This document shows, piece by piece, positions 8,570 to 18,059 of a stretch of 61,556 nt of DNA. Every line of letters starts with the position of its first letter. Positions within the stretch are counted from its first letter, which is position 1. Source of the DNA: Butyrivibrio sp. (GTDB lineage: Bacteria; Bacillota; Clostridia; Lachnospirales; Lachnospiraceae); NCBI RefSeq assembly GCF_017635265.1, contig NZ_JAGBLU010000069.1, positions 1 to 61,556 on the forward strand, read 5' to 3'. The position numbers and the translations under genes are program-made. A model generated the notes under the pieces. The model worked only from the letters and a program-made list of their open reading frames with translations, did no database searches and was not told where the DNA came from.

Positions 8570-9247
8570 ATGGACGATCTTAAAATACTTGTAGTTGATG
8601 ATGAGAGTAGAATGCGTAAGCTTGTCAAAGACTTTTTAATAAAAGACGGATATATAGTTTTAGAGGCAGGAGACGGACAACAGGCTTTGGACATGTTCTA
8701 TGAGGATAAGGATATTGCACTTATTATTCTTGATGTAATGATGCCTAAGCGCGATGGATGGGAGGTTTGCAGAGAAATCAGAACCAATTCCAAGGTTCCG
8801 ATCATAATGCTTACAGCTAAATCTGAGGAAAGGGATGAACTTTTAGGATTTGAACTTGGAGTTGATGAATATATATCAAAACCTTTCAGCCCCAAAATCC
8901 TTGCTGCAAGAGTCTCTGCAATCCTTAGACGTACTAATCAGGCTGCTAATAATCAGGTTATGGAGCTTGGAGGAATTACAGTTAATAAGGTGGCACATAG
9001 TGTATTTGTGGATGGCAAAGAAATTGAGCTCAGCTATAAGGAATTTGAACTGTTGTCATTCTTTTTCGAAAACAAGGGAGTAGCTCTTTCGAGAGAAAAG
9101 ATTCTTAATAATGTTTGGAATTATGATTATTTTGGAGATGCCCGTACAATTGACACCCATGTAAAAAAACTTCGTGGGAAGCTCGGATCTAAAGGCGATA
9201 TGATAAAGACTATATGGGGAATGGGGTATAAATTTGAGGAAAACTGA
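8570..9247 (+). CDS. OmpR/PhoB-family response regulator
   Basis: This 225-residue protein has a receiver domain (about 1-117) followed by a winged-helix DNA-binding domain (about 127-223). Receiver residues are clear: the acidic pair in VVDDES, the phospho-acceptor Asp in IILDVMMPKRDGW, Thr in MLTAKSEE and Lys in ISKPFSP. The C-terminal domain ends in the usual RTIDTHVKKLRGKL...IKTIWGMGYKFE. It overlaps the histidine kinase gene by 14 bp, so the two form a cognate pair. The signal is unknown. The neighbouring lipoprotein at 10769 is a possible partner or target. Confidence 0.93.
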   Translation: MDDLKILVVDDESRMRKLVKDFLIKDGYIVLEAGDGQQALDMFYEDKDIALIILDVMMPKRDGWEVCREIRTNSKVPIIMLTAKSEERDELLGFELGVDEYISKPFSPKILAARVSAILRRTNQAANNQVMELGGITVNKVAHSVFVDGKEIELSYKEFELLSFFFENKGVALSREKILNNVWNYDYFGDARTIDTHVKKLRGKLGSKGDMIKTIWGMGYKFEEN

Positions 9248-10745
9248 TGAGTCTATAAGCCGGGCGAAGACGCATTCCATTAGATTCGAAATCAGTTCCG
9301 CATTTATATTTACACTCATAATGGCTTTTGGATTTTGCCTTGTGATCAATCTTTTTTTTATGGAGCAGTTTTATGTTCAGAATAAAAGAGAAGCAATCAT
9401 TCAGGCTTACAGGAGCATTGCACAGGCTATTAGTGACGGAGATATCACATCTGAAGAGTTTGATGTGGAGATCACTCATATTTGTGAGAGATACAATATT
9501 GAGATGATTGTTCTTGATGCTGATTCGCTTACGATTAAATCCTCTGCCAATAATGCAGAGCAGTTAACCAAGATTCTATGGGATAACATACTTGATTCGG
9601 ATAATGTGTTAGAAGATAAAGAGATAATCGATATAGGAGAAGGATATACGCTGCAGATTGAGAAAGATCGTGCAACAGGACGAAAATATCTGGAAATGTG
9701 GGGCGTAGTAGGAGCGGGAAATCTTATTCTGGTTCGCTCAACAATGGAAAGTATCAAGGATAGCGTATCAATTTCCAATACTTTTATGGCTTATGTAGGA
9801 GTAATTGCTATTGTAGTTGGTTCAATCGTAATCCTTTATATTTCCAAAAAGGTTACAGATCCTATCAAACGCCTTTATCTTATTTCCGATAAGATGAAAA
9901 ATCTCAACTTTGAGGCAAAGTATGAGAATACCGAGAACTATAACAACGAAATTGATATTCTCGGTCAAAATATGAATGAACTTTCTGAGACTCTTGAACA
10001 GACAATCAAAGAGCTTAAGAATGCCAATATTGCTTTGAAGCAGGATATTGCTCAAAAGGAAGAAGTTGATGAGATGCGTAAAGAGTTCCTTTCCAATGTA
10101 TCGCATGAACTTAAAACGCCTATTGCGCTTATTCAGGGATATGCAGAGGGACTTAAAGAGGGCATAAATGATGACCCCGAAAGCAGGAGTTTTTATTGTG
10201 AAGTAATCATGGATGAAGCATCCAAGATGAATATAATGGTAAAAAAACTTCTTACACTTAATCAACTGGAATTTGGCAATGAAAAAGCCAATATGGATAG
10301 ATTCGATATAGTTGAGCTGGTAAGAAACTATCTTAAATCTGCCGAACTTTTGGCAAACCAGAAGGAAGTTACCGTAAAGTTTGATGCAGAGGATCCTTTG
10401 TTTGTATGGGGCGATGAATTTAAGATTGAGGAAGTGCTTCAGAACTATTACAGTAATGCCCTTAATCATATCGATGGAGAGAAAATCATCGAGATTAAGA
10501 TAGTTAAGCTTGATAATCATGCCAGAGTTTCAGTATTTAATACCGGAAAGCCTATACCCAAAGAAAGCATAGGACATATATGGGAGAAATTTTACAAAGT
10601 AGATAAGGCAAGGACCAGAGAGTATGGGGGAAGCGGTGTAGGTCTTTCTATTGTAAAAGCCATTATGGAGGGCATGAATCAGGCATACGGTGTTATTAAC
10701 TATGACAATGGCGTAGAGTTTTACTTTGAACTGGATACTGAATAA
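9234..10745 (+). CDS. Membrane sensor histidine kinase paired with the OmpR-type regulator
   Basis: This 503-residue protein has one membrane segment at about 20-43, an extracytoplasmic sensor domain of about 140 residues, and a second membrane segment at about 183-204. A HAMP linker (TDPIKRLYLISDKMKNL), a coiled coil, the HisKA box FLSNVSHELKTPIALIQGYAEG with the phospho-accepting His, and a HATPase domain with GGSGVGLSIVKAIM follow. The ATG is inside the end of the response regulator gene, implying coupled translation. The sensor domain shows no motif that would name the stimulus. Confidence 0.92.
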   Translation: MRKTDESISRAKTHSIRFEISSAFIFTLIMAFGFCLVINLFFMEQFYVQNKREAIIQAYRSIAQAISDGDITSEEFDVEITHICERYNIEMIVLDADSLTIKSSANNAEQLTKILWDNILDSDNVLEDKEIIDIGEGYTLQIEKDRATGRKYLEMWGVVGAGNLILVRSTMESIKDSVSISNTFMAYVGVIAIVVGSIVILYISKKVTDPIKRLYLISDKMKNLNFEAKYENTENYNNEIDILGQNMNELSETLEQTIKELKNANIALKQDIAQKEEVDEMRKEFLSNVSHELKTPIALIQGYAEGLKEGINDDPESRSFYCEVIMDEASKMNIMVKKLLTLNQLEFGNEKANMDRFDIVELVRNYLKSAELLANQKEVTVKFDAEDPLFVWGDEFKIEEVLQNYYSNALNHIDGEKIIEIKIVKLDNHARVSVFNTGKPIPKESIGHIWEKFYKVDKARTREYGGSGVGLSIVKAIMEGMNQAYGVINYDNGVEFYFELDTE

Positions 10746-10768
10746 AAACGGTTTATGAGGGTGCTATT

Positions 10769-11650
10769 ATGAAGGGTAAAAGAAATGTATTACTTTCGGT
10801 TGTTATGATTGCTGCTTTACTTCTCTCAGGATGTGGAGAGACATTTCCTGATCTTACGGAAGATGAGTACAAACAGACTGTTGAGTTTGCTGTGGGTCTT
10901 TTGATGAAGTATTCAAATAACGACAAAGAAAAGCTGGTCTATGTTAATGCTAAAGAAGTTCAGAAAGAACGGGATAAAGAGGCCAGAAAGGCAGCACAGG
11001 AGGAAAAACAGGAAAGTACTGATACAACTAAAAAGCAGTCTGTGCCGGCAAAGGTTGAGGTTAGTTCTGAAGCTTCTTATGAACAAAGCGCTTCACATGA
11101 GCAGCCGGAGATTCCTGAAAATCCTTCTGCTTTTATGTCGGATGATGGAACGACCGCAAGCAGTGAAGCTTCGACATTAGAAGATGCCGGGGGAGCTGAA
11201 AGTACTGAAAGCAATAACACCAATGCAATTGTTTTATCCTCTGAAGAGACTCAGGAGATAGAAAGTGATATTTTCCTTTCATATCAGGGCTATTCTATTT
11301 CCAGCACTTATCCCGAAAGTTCAAAAAGCTATGTCGTAAATGCCGATAAAGGAAAAAAACTTCTTGTTCTCAGATTTGATCTGTATAACGCATCAGGCTC
11401 TACTCAAAAGATTAATATGATAAATCAAAATCTGCTATTTCAGATTTTACTTAATGGAGAGAATATTGGATATTCTTCCGTAACTTTCTTACCCAATGAC
11501 CTGTCATCATTTATTGGTGAAATCGAGTCTAAAGCCCATGAAAGTCTGGTTGTTTTAACTCAGATTAGTGAAGAGGATGCTTCACAGGTTTCGTCTATTG
11601 GAATGATAGTAAGCATGGATGGCAATGAGCAGGAAGTAATACTTAAGTAA
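10769..11650 (+). CDS. Lipoprotein of unknown function with a low-complexity linker
   Basis: This is a 293-residue predicted lipoprotein with lipobox LLLSGCGE (Cys at about residue 22). A conserved-looking helical stretch (TEDEYKQTVEFAVGLLMKYSNNDKEKL) precedes a Glu/Lys- then Ser/Glu-rich linker (about 70-155). The C-terminal domain (about 165-293) is beta-rich and resembles the DUF4352/immunoglobulin-like extracellular domains of Firmicutes (KKLLVLRFDLYNASGSTQKINM). It begins 24 bp behind the histidine kinase and may belong to the same transcript. Exact function unknown. Confidence 0.75.
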   Translation: MKGKRNVLLSVVMIAALLLSGCGETFPDLTEDEYKQTVEFAVGLLMKYSNNDKEKLVYVNAKEVQKERDKEARKAAQEEKQESTDTTKKQSVPAKVEVSSEASYEQSASHEQPEIPENPSAFMSDDGTTASSEASTLEDAGGAESTESNNTNAIVLSSEETQEIESDIFLSYQGYSISSTYPESSKSYVVNADKGKKLLVLRFDLYNASGSTQKINMINQNLLFQILLNGENIGYSSVTFLPNDLSSFIGEIESKAHESLVVLTQISEEDASQVSSIGMIVSMDGNEQEVILK

Positions 11651-11661
11651 GCAGGAATTGC

Positions 11662-11691
11662 TTGTCAGATTACTTGTTGTTGATATATACT
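11662..11691 (+). promoter_or_regulatory. Promoter upstream of gpmI
   Basis: TTGTCA at 11662-11667 and TATACT at 11686-11691 are separated by 18 bp, a near-consensus housekeeping promoter. It predicts a 5' leader of about 60 nt before the gpmI ATG. Confidence 0.55.
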
Positions 11692-11757
11692 ATCCAAGGA
11701 ATTATAAAGCTTTTTTATTGTATTTAACGTGTTATACGTGGAATGGAGGATATATAA

Positions 11758-13305
11758 ATGAGAGGTTCTAAACCAACAGTTCTTTTGATCCTTGATGGAT
11801 ACGGACTTAATGATAATCCGGAGGGAAATGCTATTGCAATGGCTAAGACTCCTGTAATGGATGGTCTTATGAAAGATTATCCTTTTGTAAAGGGATATGC
11901 TTCAGGCCTTGCTGTAGGTCTTCCTGACGGACAGATGGGTAACTCAGAGGTTGGACATATGAATATGGGTGCCGGTCGTATTGTTTATCAGGAACTTACC
12001 AGAATTACAAAGTCAATAGAAGATGGCGATTTCTTCACCAACGAGGGTCTTATGGCAGCGATTAATAACTGCAAAGAGAAGAATTCTGCACTTCATATGT
12101 ACGGACTTGTTTCTGATGGCGGCGTACACAGCCATATTACACATATTTACGGACTTTTAGAGCTTGCCAAGAAAAACGGACTTGATAAGGTGTATGTTCA
12201 CTGCTTCCTTGATGGAAGAGATACTCCGCCTGAAAGCGGAATTGATTTCGTTGCTCAGCTTGAAAACAAGATGAAAGAACTTGGTGTAGGTCAGATTGCT
12301 TCTATTTCAGGTCGTTATTATGCAATGGACAGAGATAATAACTATGATCGTGTAGAAGTTGCTTATAATGCTATTACAAAGGGTGAGGGCAATAAAGCAA
12401 ACAGCGCTCATGAGTGCATGGAGCAGTCTTATAAGGACGGCAAGACTGATGAGTTTGTTATCCCTACAGTTATTATGAAAAACGGTGCTCCTGTTGCAAC
12501 TGTAAAGGATGGAGATTCTATTATTTTCTATAACTTCCGTCCTGACAGAGCAAGAGAAATTACACATTGTTTCTGTGATGATGACTTTGATAAGTTTAAC
12601 AGAGGAAAACGTCTTGATGTTACCTATGTTTGCTTTACAGACTATGATCCTCTTATTCCCAACAAAGAAGTTGCATTTAAGAAGGTGCTCTTAAACAACA
12701 CATTTGGTGAGTGGCTTGCTGCAAAGGGAATGAAGCAGGCTCGTATCGCTGAAACTGAGAAGTATGCTCATGTTACATTCTTCTTTAACGGCGGCGTAGA
12801 GCAGCCAAACGAGGGTGAGGACAGAGTACTTGTTAACAGCCCTAAAGATGTTCCTACATATGACCTTAAACCTCAGATGAGTGCTCCGGAAGTTTGCGAT
12901 AAAATTCTTGATGCTATTAATTCTCAGAAATATGACGTTATAATTGCAAACTTTGCAAATCCTGATATGGTTGGACATACAGGTGTTATTCCTGCAGCTG
13001 TACAGGCTATTGAGACAGTTGATGAATGTGTTGGTAAGATTGTTGATGCTGTAAAGGCAACAAATGGAACAATGTTCATCTGCGCTGACCACGGTAATGC
13101 GGATATGATGATTGATTATGAGACAGGAGAGCCTTGGACAGCTCATACAACAAATCCTGTTCCGTTTATCCTTGTGAACTATGATGAGGCATACACACTC
13201 AGAGAAAACGGTTGCCTTGCAGATATTATTCCTACACTTATCGAGTGCATGGGAGAACAGCAGCCTGAGGAAATGACCGGAAAGTCTCTTCTTATCAAGA
13301 AATAA
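11758..13305 (+). CDS. gpmI: 2,3-bisphosphoglycerate-independent phosphoglycerate mutase
   Basis: This 515-residue glycolytic enzyme converts 3- to 2-phosphoglycerate using two metal ions. The alkaline-phosphatase-type fold is visible: metal site LLILDGYGLN near the N-terminus, the phosphoserine loop MGNSEVGHMNMGAGR (about 61-75), the inserted phosphotransferase domain with SDGGVHSH and FLDGRDTPP, and the second metal cluster NFANPDMVGHTG plus CADHGNADMM. The length is normal. A GGAGG site lies 9 nt before the ATG. secG follows, and the gpmI-secG-rnr-smpB-ssrA order is familiar in Firmicutes. Confidence 0.97.
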   Translation: MRGSKPTVLLILDGYGLNDNPEGNAIAMAKTPVMDGLMKDYPFVKGYASGLAVGLPDGQMGNSEVGHMNMGAGRIVYQELTRITKSIEDGDFFTNEGLMAAINNCKEKNSALHMYGLVSDGGVHSHITHIYGLLELAKKNGLDKVYVHCFLDGRDTPPESGIDFVAQLENKMKELGVGQIASISGRYYAMDRDNNYDRVEVAYNAITKGEGNKANSAHECMEQSYKDGKTDEFVIPTVIMKNGAPVATVKDGDSIIFYNFRPDRAREITHCFCDDDFDKFNRGKRLDVTYVCFTDYDPLIPNKEVAFKKVLLNNTFGEWLAAKGMKQARIAETEKYAHVTFFFNGGVEQPNEGEDRVLVNSPKDVPTYDLKPQMSAPEVCDKILDAINSQKYDVIIANFANPDMVGHTGVIPAAVQAIETVDECVGKIVDAVKATNGTMFICADHGNADMMIDYETGEPWTAHTTNPVPFILVNYDEAYTLRENGCLADIIPTLIECMGEQQPEEMTGKSLLIKK

Positions 13306-13416
13306 GACTGTATTGTTTGACGATATTGCATAAATATGATAAAGTTATACGTGCTTGTGACTTTAGCATTATAAGCGATTACTATTTTTATAGAGGTACT
13401 GGGAGGAAAGTTTTTC

Positions 13417-13659
13417 GTGAGTGCTTTAGATTATGTTTTTGGTGTAATATTTATTATTGTATGTGCCGCATTGGTAGTTCTTGTACTTGCACAGGAAGGT
13501 AAGAATCAGGGGCTTGGAGCAATTCAGGGAACAGTAGAGAATACATATTGGAGTAAGAACAAGGGACGTTCAAGAGAAGGCATTCTTAAGAAAGTTACAG
13601 TTGTTTTATCACTTTTATTTGTCGTATTTAGCATTATTCTCAACATGAATTTGTTCTGA
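13417..13659 (+). CDS. secG: Preprotein translocase subunit SecG
   Basis: This small protein of 80 residues starts with GTG at 13417, supported by GGAGG 8 nt upstream. It has two membrane segments (about 4-24 and 57-77) joined by a cytoplasmic loop with QGLGAIQGTVENTYWSKNKGRSREGILKK, the conserved SecG pattern. It assists SecYEG-mediated export. A strong terminator follows. Confidence 0.9.
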   Translation: MSALDYVFGVIFIIVCAALVVLVLAQEGKNQGLGAIQGTVENTYWSKNKGRSREGILKKVTVVLSLLFVVFSIILNMNLF

Positions 13660-13678
13660 TTATTATGTTTCTATCTAA

Positions 13679-13707
13679 GGCACTCTAGAAATAGAGTGCC
13701 TTTTTTT
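13679..13707 (+). terminator. Rho-independent terminator after secG
   Basis: A perfect 9-bp stem GGCACTCTA/TAGAGTGCC with a GAAA tetraloop is followed by seven T (13701-13707). Confidence 0.95.
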
Positions 13708-13823
13708 GAGCAGAGCACTTAGCGAGGTAATATCGAGCTTAGTGCGAGCCATGGGTGAACACTTGACGAGGCTAATTCGAGTCTAGTTAGAATCCCAGAG
13801 CAGAGCACTTAGCAGAGAGGCTT
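13708..13823 (+). repeat. Tandem hairpin repeat with two and a half copies between secG and rnr
   Basis: Copy 1 forms GCACTTAGC (13715-13723) / GCTTAGTGC (13737-13745). Copy 2 forms CACTTGAC (13760-13767) / GTCTAGTT (13781-13788). Both carry a T-T mismatch at the same place and similar loops (GAGGTAATATCGA, GAGGCTAATTCGA). The lower stem differs by compensating changes (AGC/GCT against GAC/GTC), which suggests the RNA structure is selected. A half copy repeats GAGCAGAGCACTTAGC exactly (13708-13723 and 13798-13813). The AGAGAGG that serves as rnr ribosome-binding site lies directly behind this half copy. Confidence 0.6.
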
Positions 13824-13830
13824 TTATTTT

Positions 13831-16239
13831 ATGAGCAGGCAAAAAAAGATAAAAAGAGTTGAAGAAAGCATATTTGGCGCTTCAAAAAAGAAAAACAAAA
13901 ATTATATAGTGGGTCAGTTTGTGGCCAATCCCAGGGGCTTTGGATTTGTTGAAGTTGAAGGAATGGATGAAGACATATTCATTCCCGAAGAGTATGTCCA
14001 CGGGGCTTTTCATGCTGATACTGTGGAGGTGGAGATATTGCCGGAAACCACAGGAAAAAGGAAGGAAGGCCGCATAAGGAATATACTCATTCGTGGTATG
14101 GAAGAACTTGTAGGTACATATCAGGGTGAAAAAAACTTTGGTTTTGTTATTCCGGATAATTCAAAGGTATTACAGGATATTTTTATACCAATTGAGCATC
14201 ATGGCAGTGCTGTGACCGGAGACAAAGTAGTAGTTACCATAACCGATTATGGCAATCAGGCTCTTCACAAGAAACCTGAAGGCAAGGTAAAAGAAGTAAT
14301 AGGAAATATCAACGATCCCGGAGTGGATATCCTTTCAATAGTAAAAAATTATGATATACCGTCGGAATTTCCTGAAAAAGTCATAAATCAGGCTAACAGG
14401 TGTCCTGACCATATCAGCGAGGCTGATATGTACGGAAGAGAAGATTTAAGGGATACCTTGATGGTCACTATTGATGGTGAGGATGCCAAGGACCTTGATG
14501 ATGCGGTAAGTCTTTTTATTGACGATAAGGGGTTGTATCATTTAGGCGTACATATAGCAGATGTTACCAACTATGTTCAGGAGAGTTCTGCTCTTGACAG
14601 AGAAGCTTTAAAACGTGGGACAAGTGTTTATCTTGTTGACAGAGTAATACCAATGCTTCCGCATAGACTTTCAAACGGAATCTGCTCTTTGAATCACGGA
14701 GAAGACAGACTTGCACTAAGCTGTCTTATGACTATAGATAAGGGTGGCAATGTGGTGGATCACGATATTGTAGAGTCTGTTATAAATGTAAACGAGCGCA
14801 TGTCTTATACAAGCGTTGCCAAGATACTTGAAGACAAAGACGAGAAGGAAATAGACAGGTACAGAGAACTTGTTCCAATGTTTGAGGATATGGCTGAGCT
14901 TTCAGGAATTCTTAGAAAGAAGAGAGAAGTCAGAGGAGCAATAGATTTTGATTTTGCTGAAACAAAGATAATACTTGATGAAGAAGGCAATCCTGTAGAT
15001 ATAGTTCCGCATGAAAGAAATACAGCTACAAAGCTGATAGAGGATTTTATGCTGGCTGCCAATCAGACAGTTGCCGAACATTTTTTCTTTTTACAAAGTC
15101 CTTTTGTTTATCGAATCCATGAGCAGCCTGATCCGGAAAAGATAAGTTCTCTGGCTGCATTTGTAAATAATCTGGGATACCACATAAGAACCAGACGTGA
15201 TGAAGGAATAAGACCTAAAGAACTGCAAAAGCTTCTTAAAGGCATCGAGGGAACAAAAGAAGAGGCGGTCATCAGCAGAATGACTTTGCGTAGCATGATG
15301 CAGGCAAAGTACAGCACCGAGTGTACGGGGCATTTTGGACTTGCATTTGATTACTATTGCCATTTTACCTCTCCTATCAGAAGATATCCGGATTTGCAGA
15401 TCCACAGGATAATCAAAGATCACATAAGAGGCAGAATGACTGCGGCAAAAGCTTCTCACTATGAAGAAATTCTTGATGAAGTAGCAAAGCATTCATCCGA
15501 GACCGAAAGAAGAGCAGAGGAAGCTGAAAGAGAAACAGATAAGCTTAAAAAAGCCCAGTATATGGAAAATCATATCGGTGAACGTTTTGAGGGGATTATT
15601 TCCGGTGTGACGGCATGGGGATTATTTGTAGAGCTTGACAATTCCTGTGAGGGAATGGTAAGGGCAGCTTCCATGAGCGATGATTTCTATATTTATGATG
15701 AAGGAAACATGCGACTTGTAGGAGAGAGGACTCATAAAGAGTATACTCTTGGTCAGAAAGTGCTTATCAAAGTAACAGGTGCCGACAGACTCACTAAGGC
15801 TATAGATTTTAAGCTTGTTTTATCTGAAGATGAAGAAGACGAGTTTGACTATGATGGATACGAAGAGGTTCCAAAGGCAAGAAAAATAGCAAATGACAGA
15901 GCAAACAAGGTCAGAAAGCTTTCAGAGAAAGCAAAAGAGGAACAGGAGTATACAGAAGCTTTTGAAGATCGGATGCCGGGCGGAAGACTCGTTGAATATA
16001 ACGGGGAAATGATTGACCTTAGTGAATATGAGCCCGATTCCGTGACGGGTCAGTTCAGGAAAAAACATAAATCAGGTAAAGATAAAACTTCCGCTAAGAA
16101 AAAGAACTCATTAAATAAGGGTGAAAGCAAGTCTTTAAGGAAGGTTTATAAGGTTCATAAATATAAGAAGTCTGCTACAAGCAAGGCGGCACGAAGTGCC
16201 CAGGGAAAGGGAAGAAAAAAGAATGGCAGAAGAAAATAA
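13831..16239 (+). CDS. rnr: Ribonuclease R with a long basic C-terminal tail
   Basis: This 802-residue 3'-5' exoribonuclease degrades structured RNA and acts with tmRNA on stalled messages. Two cold-shock-like RNA-binding domains (about 25-150) are followed by the RNB catalytic domain with the acidic cluster in [16 protein letters not shown]. An S1 domain (about 580-665, [21 protein letters not shown]) and a Lys/Arg-rich tail (about 690-802) complete it. The tail makes it longer than the usual 700-770 residues and probably adds RNA or ribosome binding. ATG 13831 has AGAGAGG 10 nt upstream, next to the repeat. The gene overlaps smpB by 17 bp, fitting a shared role in ribosome rescue. Confidence 0.95.
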   Translation: MSRQKKIKRVEESIFGASKKKNKNYIVGQFVANPRGFGFVEVEGMDEDIFIPEEYVHGAFHADTVEVEILPETTGKRKEGRIRNILIRGMEELVGTYQGEKNFGFVIPDNSKVLQDIFIPIEHHGSAVTGDKVVVTITDYGNQALHKKPEGKVKEVIGNINDPGVDILSIVKNYDIPSEFPEKVINQANRCPDHISEADMYGREDLRDTLMVTIDGEDAKDLDDAVSLFIDDKGLYHLGVHIADVTNYVQESSALDREALKRGTSVYLVDRVIPMLPHRLSNGICSLNHGEDRLALSCLMTIDKGGNVVDHDIVESVINVNERMSYTSVAKILEDKDEKEIDRYRELVPMFEDMAELSGILRKKREVRGAIDFDFAETKIILDEEGNPVDIVPHERNTATKLIEDFMLAANQTVAEHFFFLQSPFVYRIHEQPDPEKISSLAAFVNNLGYHIRTRRDEGIRPKELQKLLKGIEGTKEEAVISRMTLRSMMQAKYSTECTGHFGLAFDYYCHFTSPIRRYPDLQIHRIIKDHIRGRMTAAKASHYEEILDEVAKHSSETERRAEEAERETDKLKKAQYMENHIGERFEGIISGVTAWGLFVELDNSCEGMVRAASMSDDFYIYDEGNMRLVGERTHKEYTLGQKVLIKVTGADRLTKAIDFKLVLSEDEEDEFDYDGYEEVPKARKIANDRANKVRKLSEKAKEEQEYTEAFEDRMPGGRLVEYNGEMIDLSEYEPDSVTGQFRKKHKSGKDKTSAKKKNSLNKGESKSLRKVYKVHKYKKSATSKAARSAQGKGRKKNGRRK

Positions 16240-16693
16240 GGCAAGAAAGCTTGTTGCAAACAACAAGAAAGCATATCACGACTACTTCATTGAAGAAAAG
16301 TACGAGGCAGGAATAGAACTGTTTGGAACTGAAGTAAAGTCAATAAGGCAGGGAAAATGCAGTATTAAAGAGGCCTGGATCAGTATTGACAAGGGAGAAG
16401 CTTTCATAATGGGCATGAATATCAGTCCATACGAGAAGGGAAATATTTTTAACAAGGATCCTCTTCGGGTTAAGAGGCTTCTTTTACACAAGGCTGAGAT
16501 CAGGAAACTTGATCAACAGAAAATGGTCCAGGGTTATACGCTGGTTCCTCTTGAAGTCTATTTTAAAAACGGGAAAGTAAAAGTAGAACTGGGCCTTGCA
16601 AAGGGTAAAAAACTTTACGACAAGCGCGCTGATATGGCCAAAAAGGATCAGCAGCGAGAAGCTGAAAAAGAGTTCAAAGTGAAATTTAAGTAA
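16223..16693 (+). CDS. smpB: SsrA-binding protein SmpB
   Basis: This 156-residue protein binds the tRNA-like domain of tmRNA and mimics the codon-anticodon end in the decoding site of stalled ribosomes. Family signatures are [29 protein letters not shown] and [15 protein letters not shown]; the basic C-terminal tail ([13 protein letters not shown]) is intact. The ATG at 16223 (MAEENKAR) is preferred over an upstream in-frame ATG at 16196 because of the family start and a purine-rich site. It lies inside the end of rnr and directly before ssrA. Confidence 0.95.
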   Translation: MAEENKARKLVANNKKAYHDYFIEEKYEAGIELFGTEVKSIRQGKCSIKEAWISIDKGEAFIMGMNISPYEKGNIFNKDPLRVKRLLLHKAEIRKLDQQKMVQGYTLVPLEVYFKNGKVKVELGLAKGKKLYDKRADMAKKDQQREAEKEFKVKFK

Positions 16694-16712
16694 AACAATG
16701 GCCGCAAGTATA

Positions 16713-16751
16713 TTGATTTTATCTGTGCTTACCGATATAATGGGTAAGCAC
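16713..16751 (+). promoter_or_regulatory. ssrA promoter with an inverted repeat centred on the -10 box
   Basis: TTGATT (16713-16718), a 17-bp spacer and TATAAT (16736-16741) form a strong promoter, starting transcription near 16748. A perfect 9-bp inverted repeat GTGCTTACC (16725-16733) / GGTAAGCAC (16743-16751) brackets the -10 box with a 9-nt gap. It could be an operator for a repressor or a hairpin at the end of the smpB message. Confidence 0.65.
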
Positions 16752-16761
16752 AACTAAATAA

Positions 16762-17114
16762 GGGTTAGTAAAGGTTTCGACAGGGATTTTGAAGCTGGAG
16801 AAGCTATCCGCAGGATGGTGCGTCAAACCTCAAATTAAAATTAAACGCTAACGATAATTTAGCAATCGCTGCCTAAGTGCAGCCCGTCAGCCTAAGTGCA
16901 CCTACACATTTAGTAACTGGCGTCAAAATTTGTAGGAAACGACATAGCTGAGGCTTCGCAGTTATGGACGTATTATGAAGCTACCGATTAATTACAGTTG
17001 CCTATTACCGTGGTTGAAAGGGAACGGGAATGCAGAATTCCGAAATAACAGGCTATGATAGTAGAAGGACAGGGGATGAATTTTTGGACAGGGGTTCGAC
17101 TCCCCTCTAATCCA
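16762..17114 (+). ncRNA. ssrA: Transfer-messenger RNA (tmRNA)
   Basis: The RNA rescues stalled ribosomes. The 5' end GGGTTAG (16762-16768) pairs with CTAATCC (17107-17113) as acceptor stem; A17114 is the discriminator and CCA is not encoded. The T arm GGGGTTCGACTCCCC is at the 3' end, and the conserved AAAGGTTTCGACAGGG follows the acceptor. The tag reading frame ends at TAA 16874-16876 and encodes a peptide ending NANDNLAIAA (from 16844), with upstream codons KLKL; the exact resume codon is not certain. Pseudoknot-rich sequence fills the middle. It lies directly after smpB. Confidence 0.97.
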
Positions 17115-17121
17115 TTTTTAG

Positions 17122-17153
17122 AGAACTACCATTGATTTATGGTAGTTCTTTTT
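17122..17153 (+). terminator. Terminator of ssrA
   Basis: A perfect 11-bp stem AGAACTACCAT/ATGGTAGTTCT with a 6-nt loop is followed by a T-run (17149-17153). Confidence 0.93.
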
Positions 17154-17195
17154 ATATAGTATAAAATATGATTTAGCAAGTTAAAGGGGAAAATT

Positions 17196-17990
17196 ATGAG
17201 TGTCAGCAAAAAAAGAATAGTAGTTAAAGTTGGAACATCAACAATTACAAACAGTGAAGGAAATGTGGATATAAGGTCTTTGGATCATTTGTGCAGAGCG
17301 CTGTCCGGGGTTGAAAATTTAGGATATGACCTGGTGCTTGTCTCATCGGGAGCCATTGCAGTCGGAGCCGGAAAAATGCGACTTCCGCAAAAACCAAAGG
17401 AAATAAGAATGAAGCAGGCAGCTGCGGCGGTTGGACAGACTGAGCTCATGCATCTGTATGACAAATTTTTTGGTGAATACGGAAGAATGGTGGGGCAGAT
17501 TCTTCTTGATAATGAGGATATAGCAGATCCAATAAGAAGCAAGAACCTAAAGAATACTTTTGATGCCCTTTTAGAGAATCACATTATTCCTATCGTCAAT
17601 GAAAATGACTCTGTCAGCCATGCAGAGATTGAGTCGGAGAAAAAGCTCTTTTCCGATAATGATATGTTGTCTGCTTTTGTTGCAGCATTTTGTAACGCAA
17701 GTAAGCTCATCATTTTTTCTGATATAGACGGTCTCTATGATGGAAATCCGAGTACTAATCCTGATGCCAGGCTTATAAGTCGTGTTGAAGAAATCACAGA
17801 TGAATTAAAAGGAATTGCCTCCGGCTCAGGGTCAAATCGCGGAACAGGCGGGATGATAACAAAGCTTGATGCAGCTGAATATGCTACAAACCATGGGATT
17901 GATGTGATCATAACGAATGGAAAAAATCCCGAAAAGCTCTATGATGTTATTGAGAAAAAAATTGTCGGAACATTGTTTGTGGCTAAGTGA
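17196..17990 (+). CDS. proB: Glutamate 5-kinase (short form without PUA domain)
   Basis: This 264-residue enzyme phosphorylates glutamate, the first step of proline synthesis. The amino-acid kinase fold shows VVKVGTSTITN at the N-terminus, LVSSGAIAVGAGKM, NENDSVSHAEIE and FSDIDGLYDGNP, and the lysine region GTGGMITKLDAAEYA. It stops after the kinase domain; many relatives carry a C-terminal PUA domain of about 100 residues, but short forms are natural. AAAGGGG precedes the ATG. The partner proA is not adjacent but lies at 57918, an unusual separation. Confidence 0.94.
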   Translation: MSVSKKRIVVKVGTSTITNSEGNVDIRSLDHLCRALSGVENLGYDLVLVSSGAIAVGAGKMRLPQKPKEIRMKQAAAAVGQTELMHLYDKFFGEYGRMVGQILLDNEDIADPIRSKNLKNTFDALLENHIIPIVNENDSVSHAEIESEKKLFSDNDMLSAFVAAFCNASKLIIFSDIDGLYDGNPSTNPDARLISRVEEITDELKGIASGSGSNRGTGGMITKLDAAEYATNHGIDVIITNGKNPEKLYDVIEKKIVGTLFVAK

Positions 17991-18026
17991 TTTGCCGTAT
18001 TTATGCGCTTTTTTAATTTCCATGAT

Positions 18027-18055
18027 TTGACATCACAAGGTTTTGATGTTATTTT
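18027..18055 (+). promoter_or_regulatory. Promoter of the cobalamin operon
   Basis: A consensus TTGACA (18027-18032), a 17-bp spacer and TATTTT (18050-18055) predict a transcription start near 18062, which coincides with the 5' edge of the riboswitch. Confidence 0.7.
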
Positions 18056-18059
18056 TGTC

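Noticed and set aside
9822-10520. Minus-strand open frame of 232 codons within the histidine kinase gene
   Set aside because: It is fully antisense to a gene with clear kinase motifs, has no ribosome-binding site and shows a Lys/Phe/Ile-rich composition typical of an antisense shadow.
17196-17990. proB as truncated gene
   Set aside because: The PUA domain is absent, but the kinase domain is complete and short ProB proteins of about 265 residues are common, so this is a natural form.
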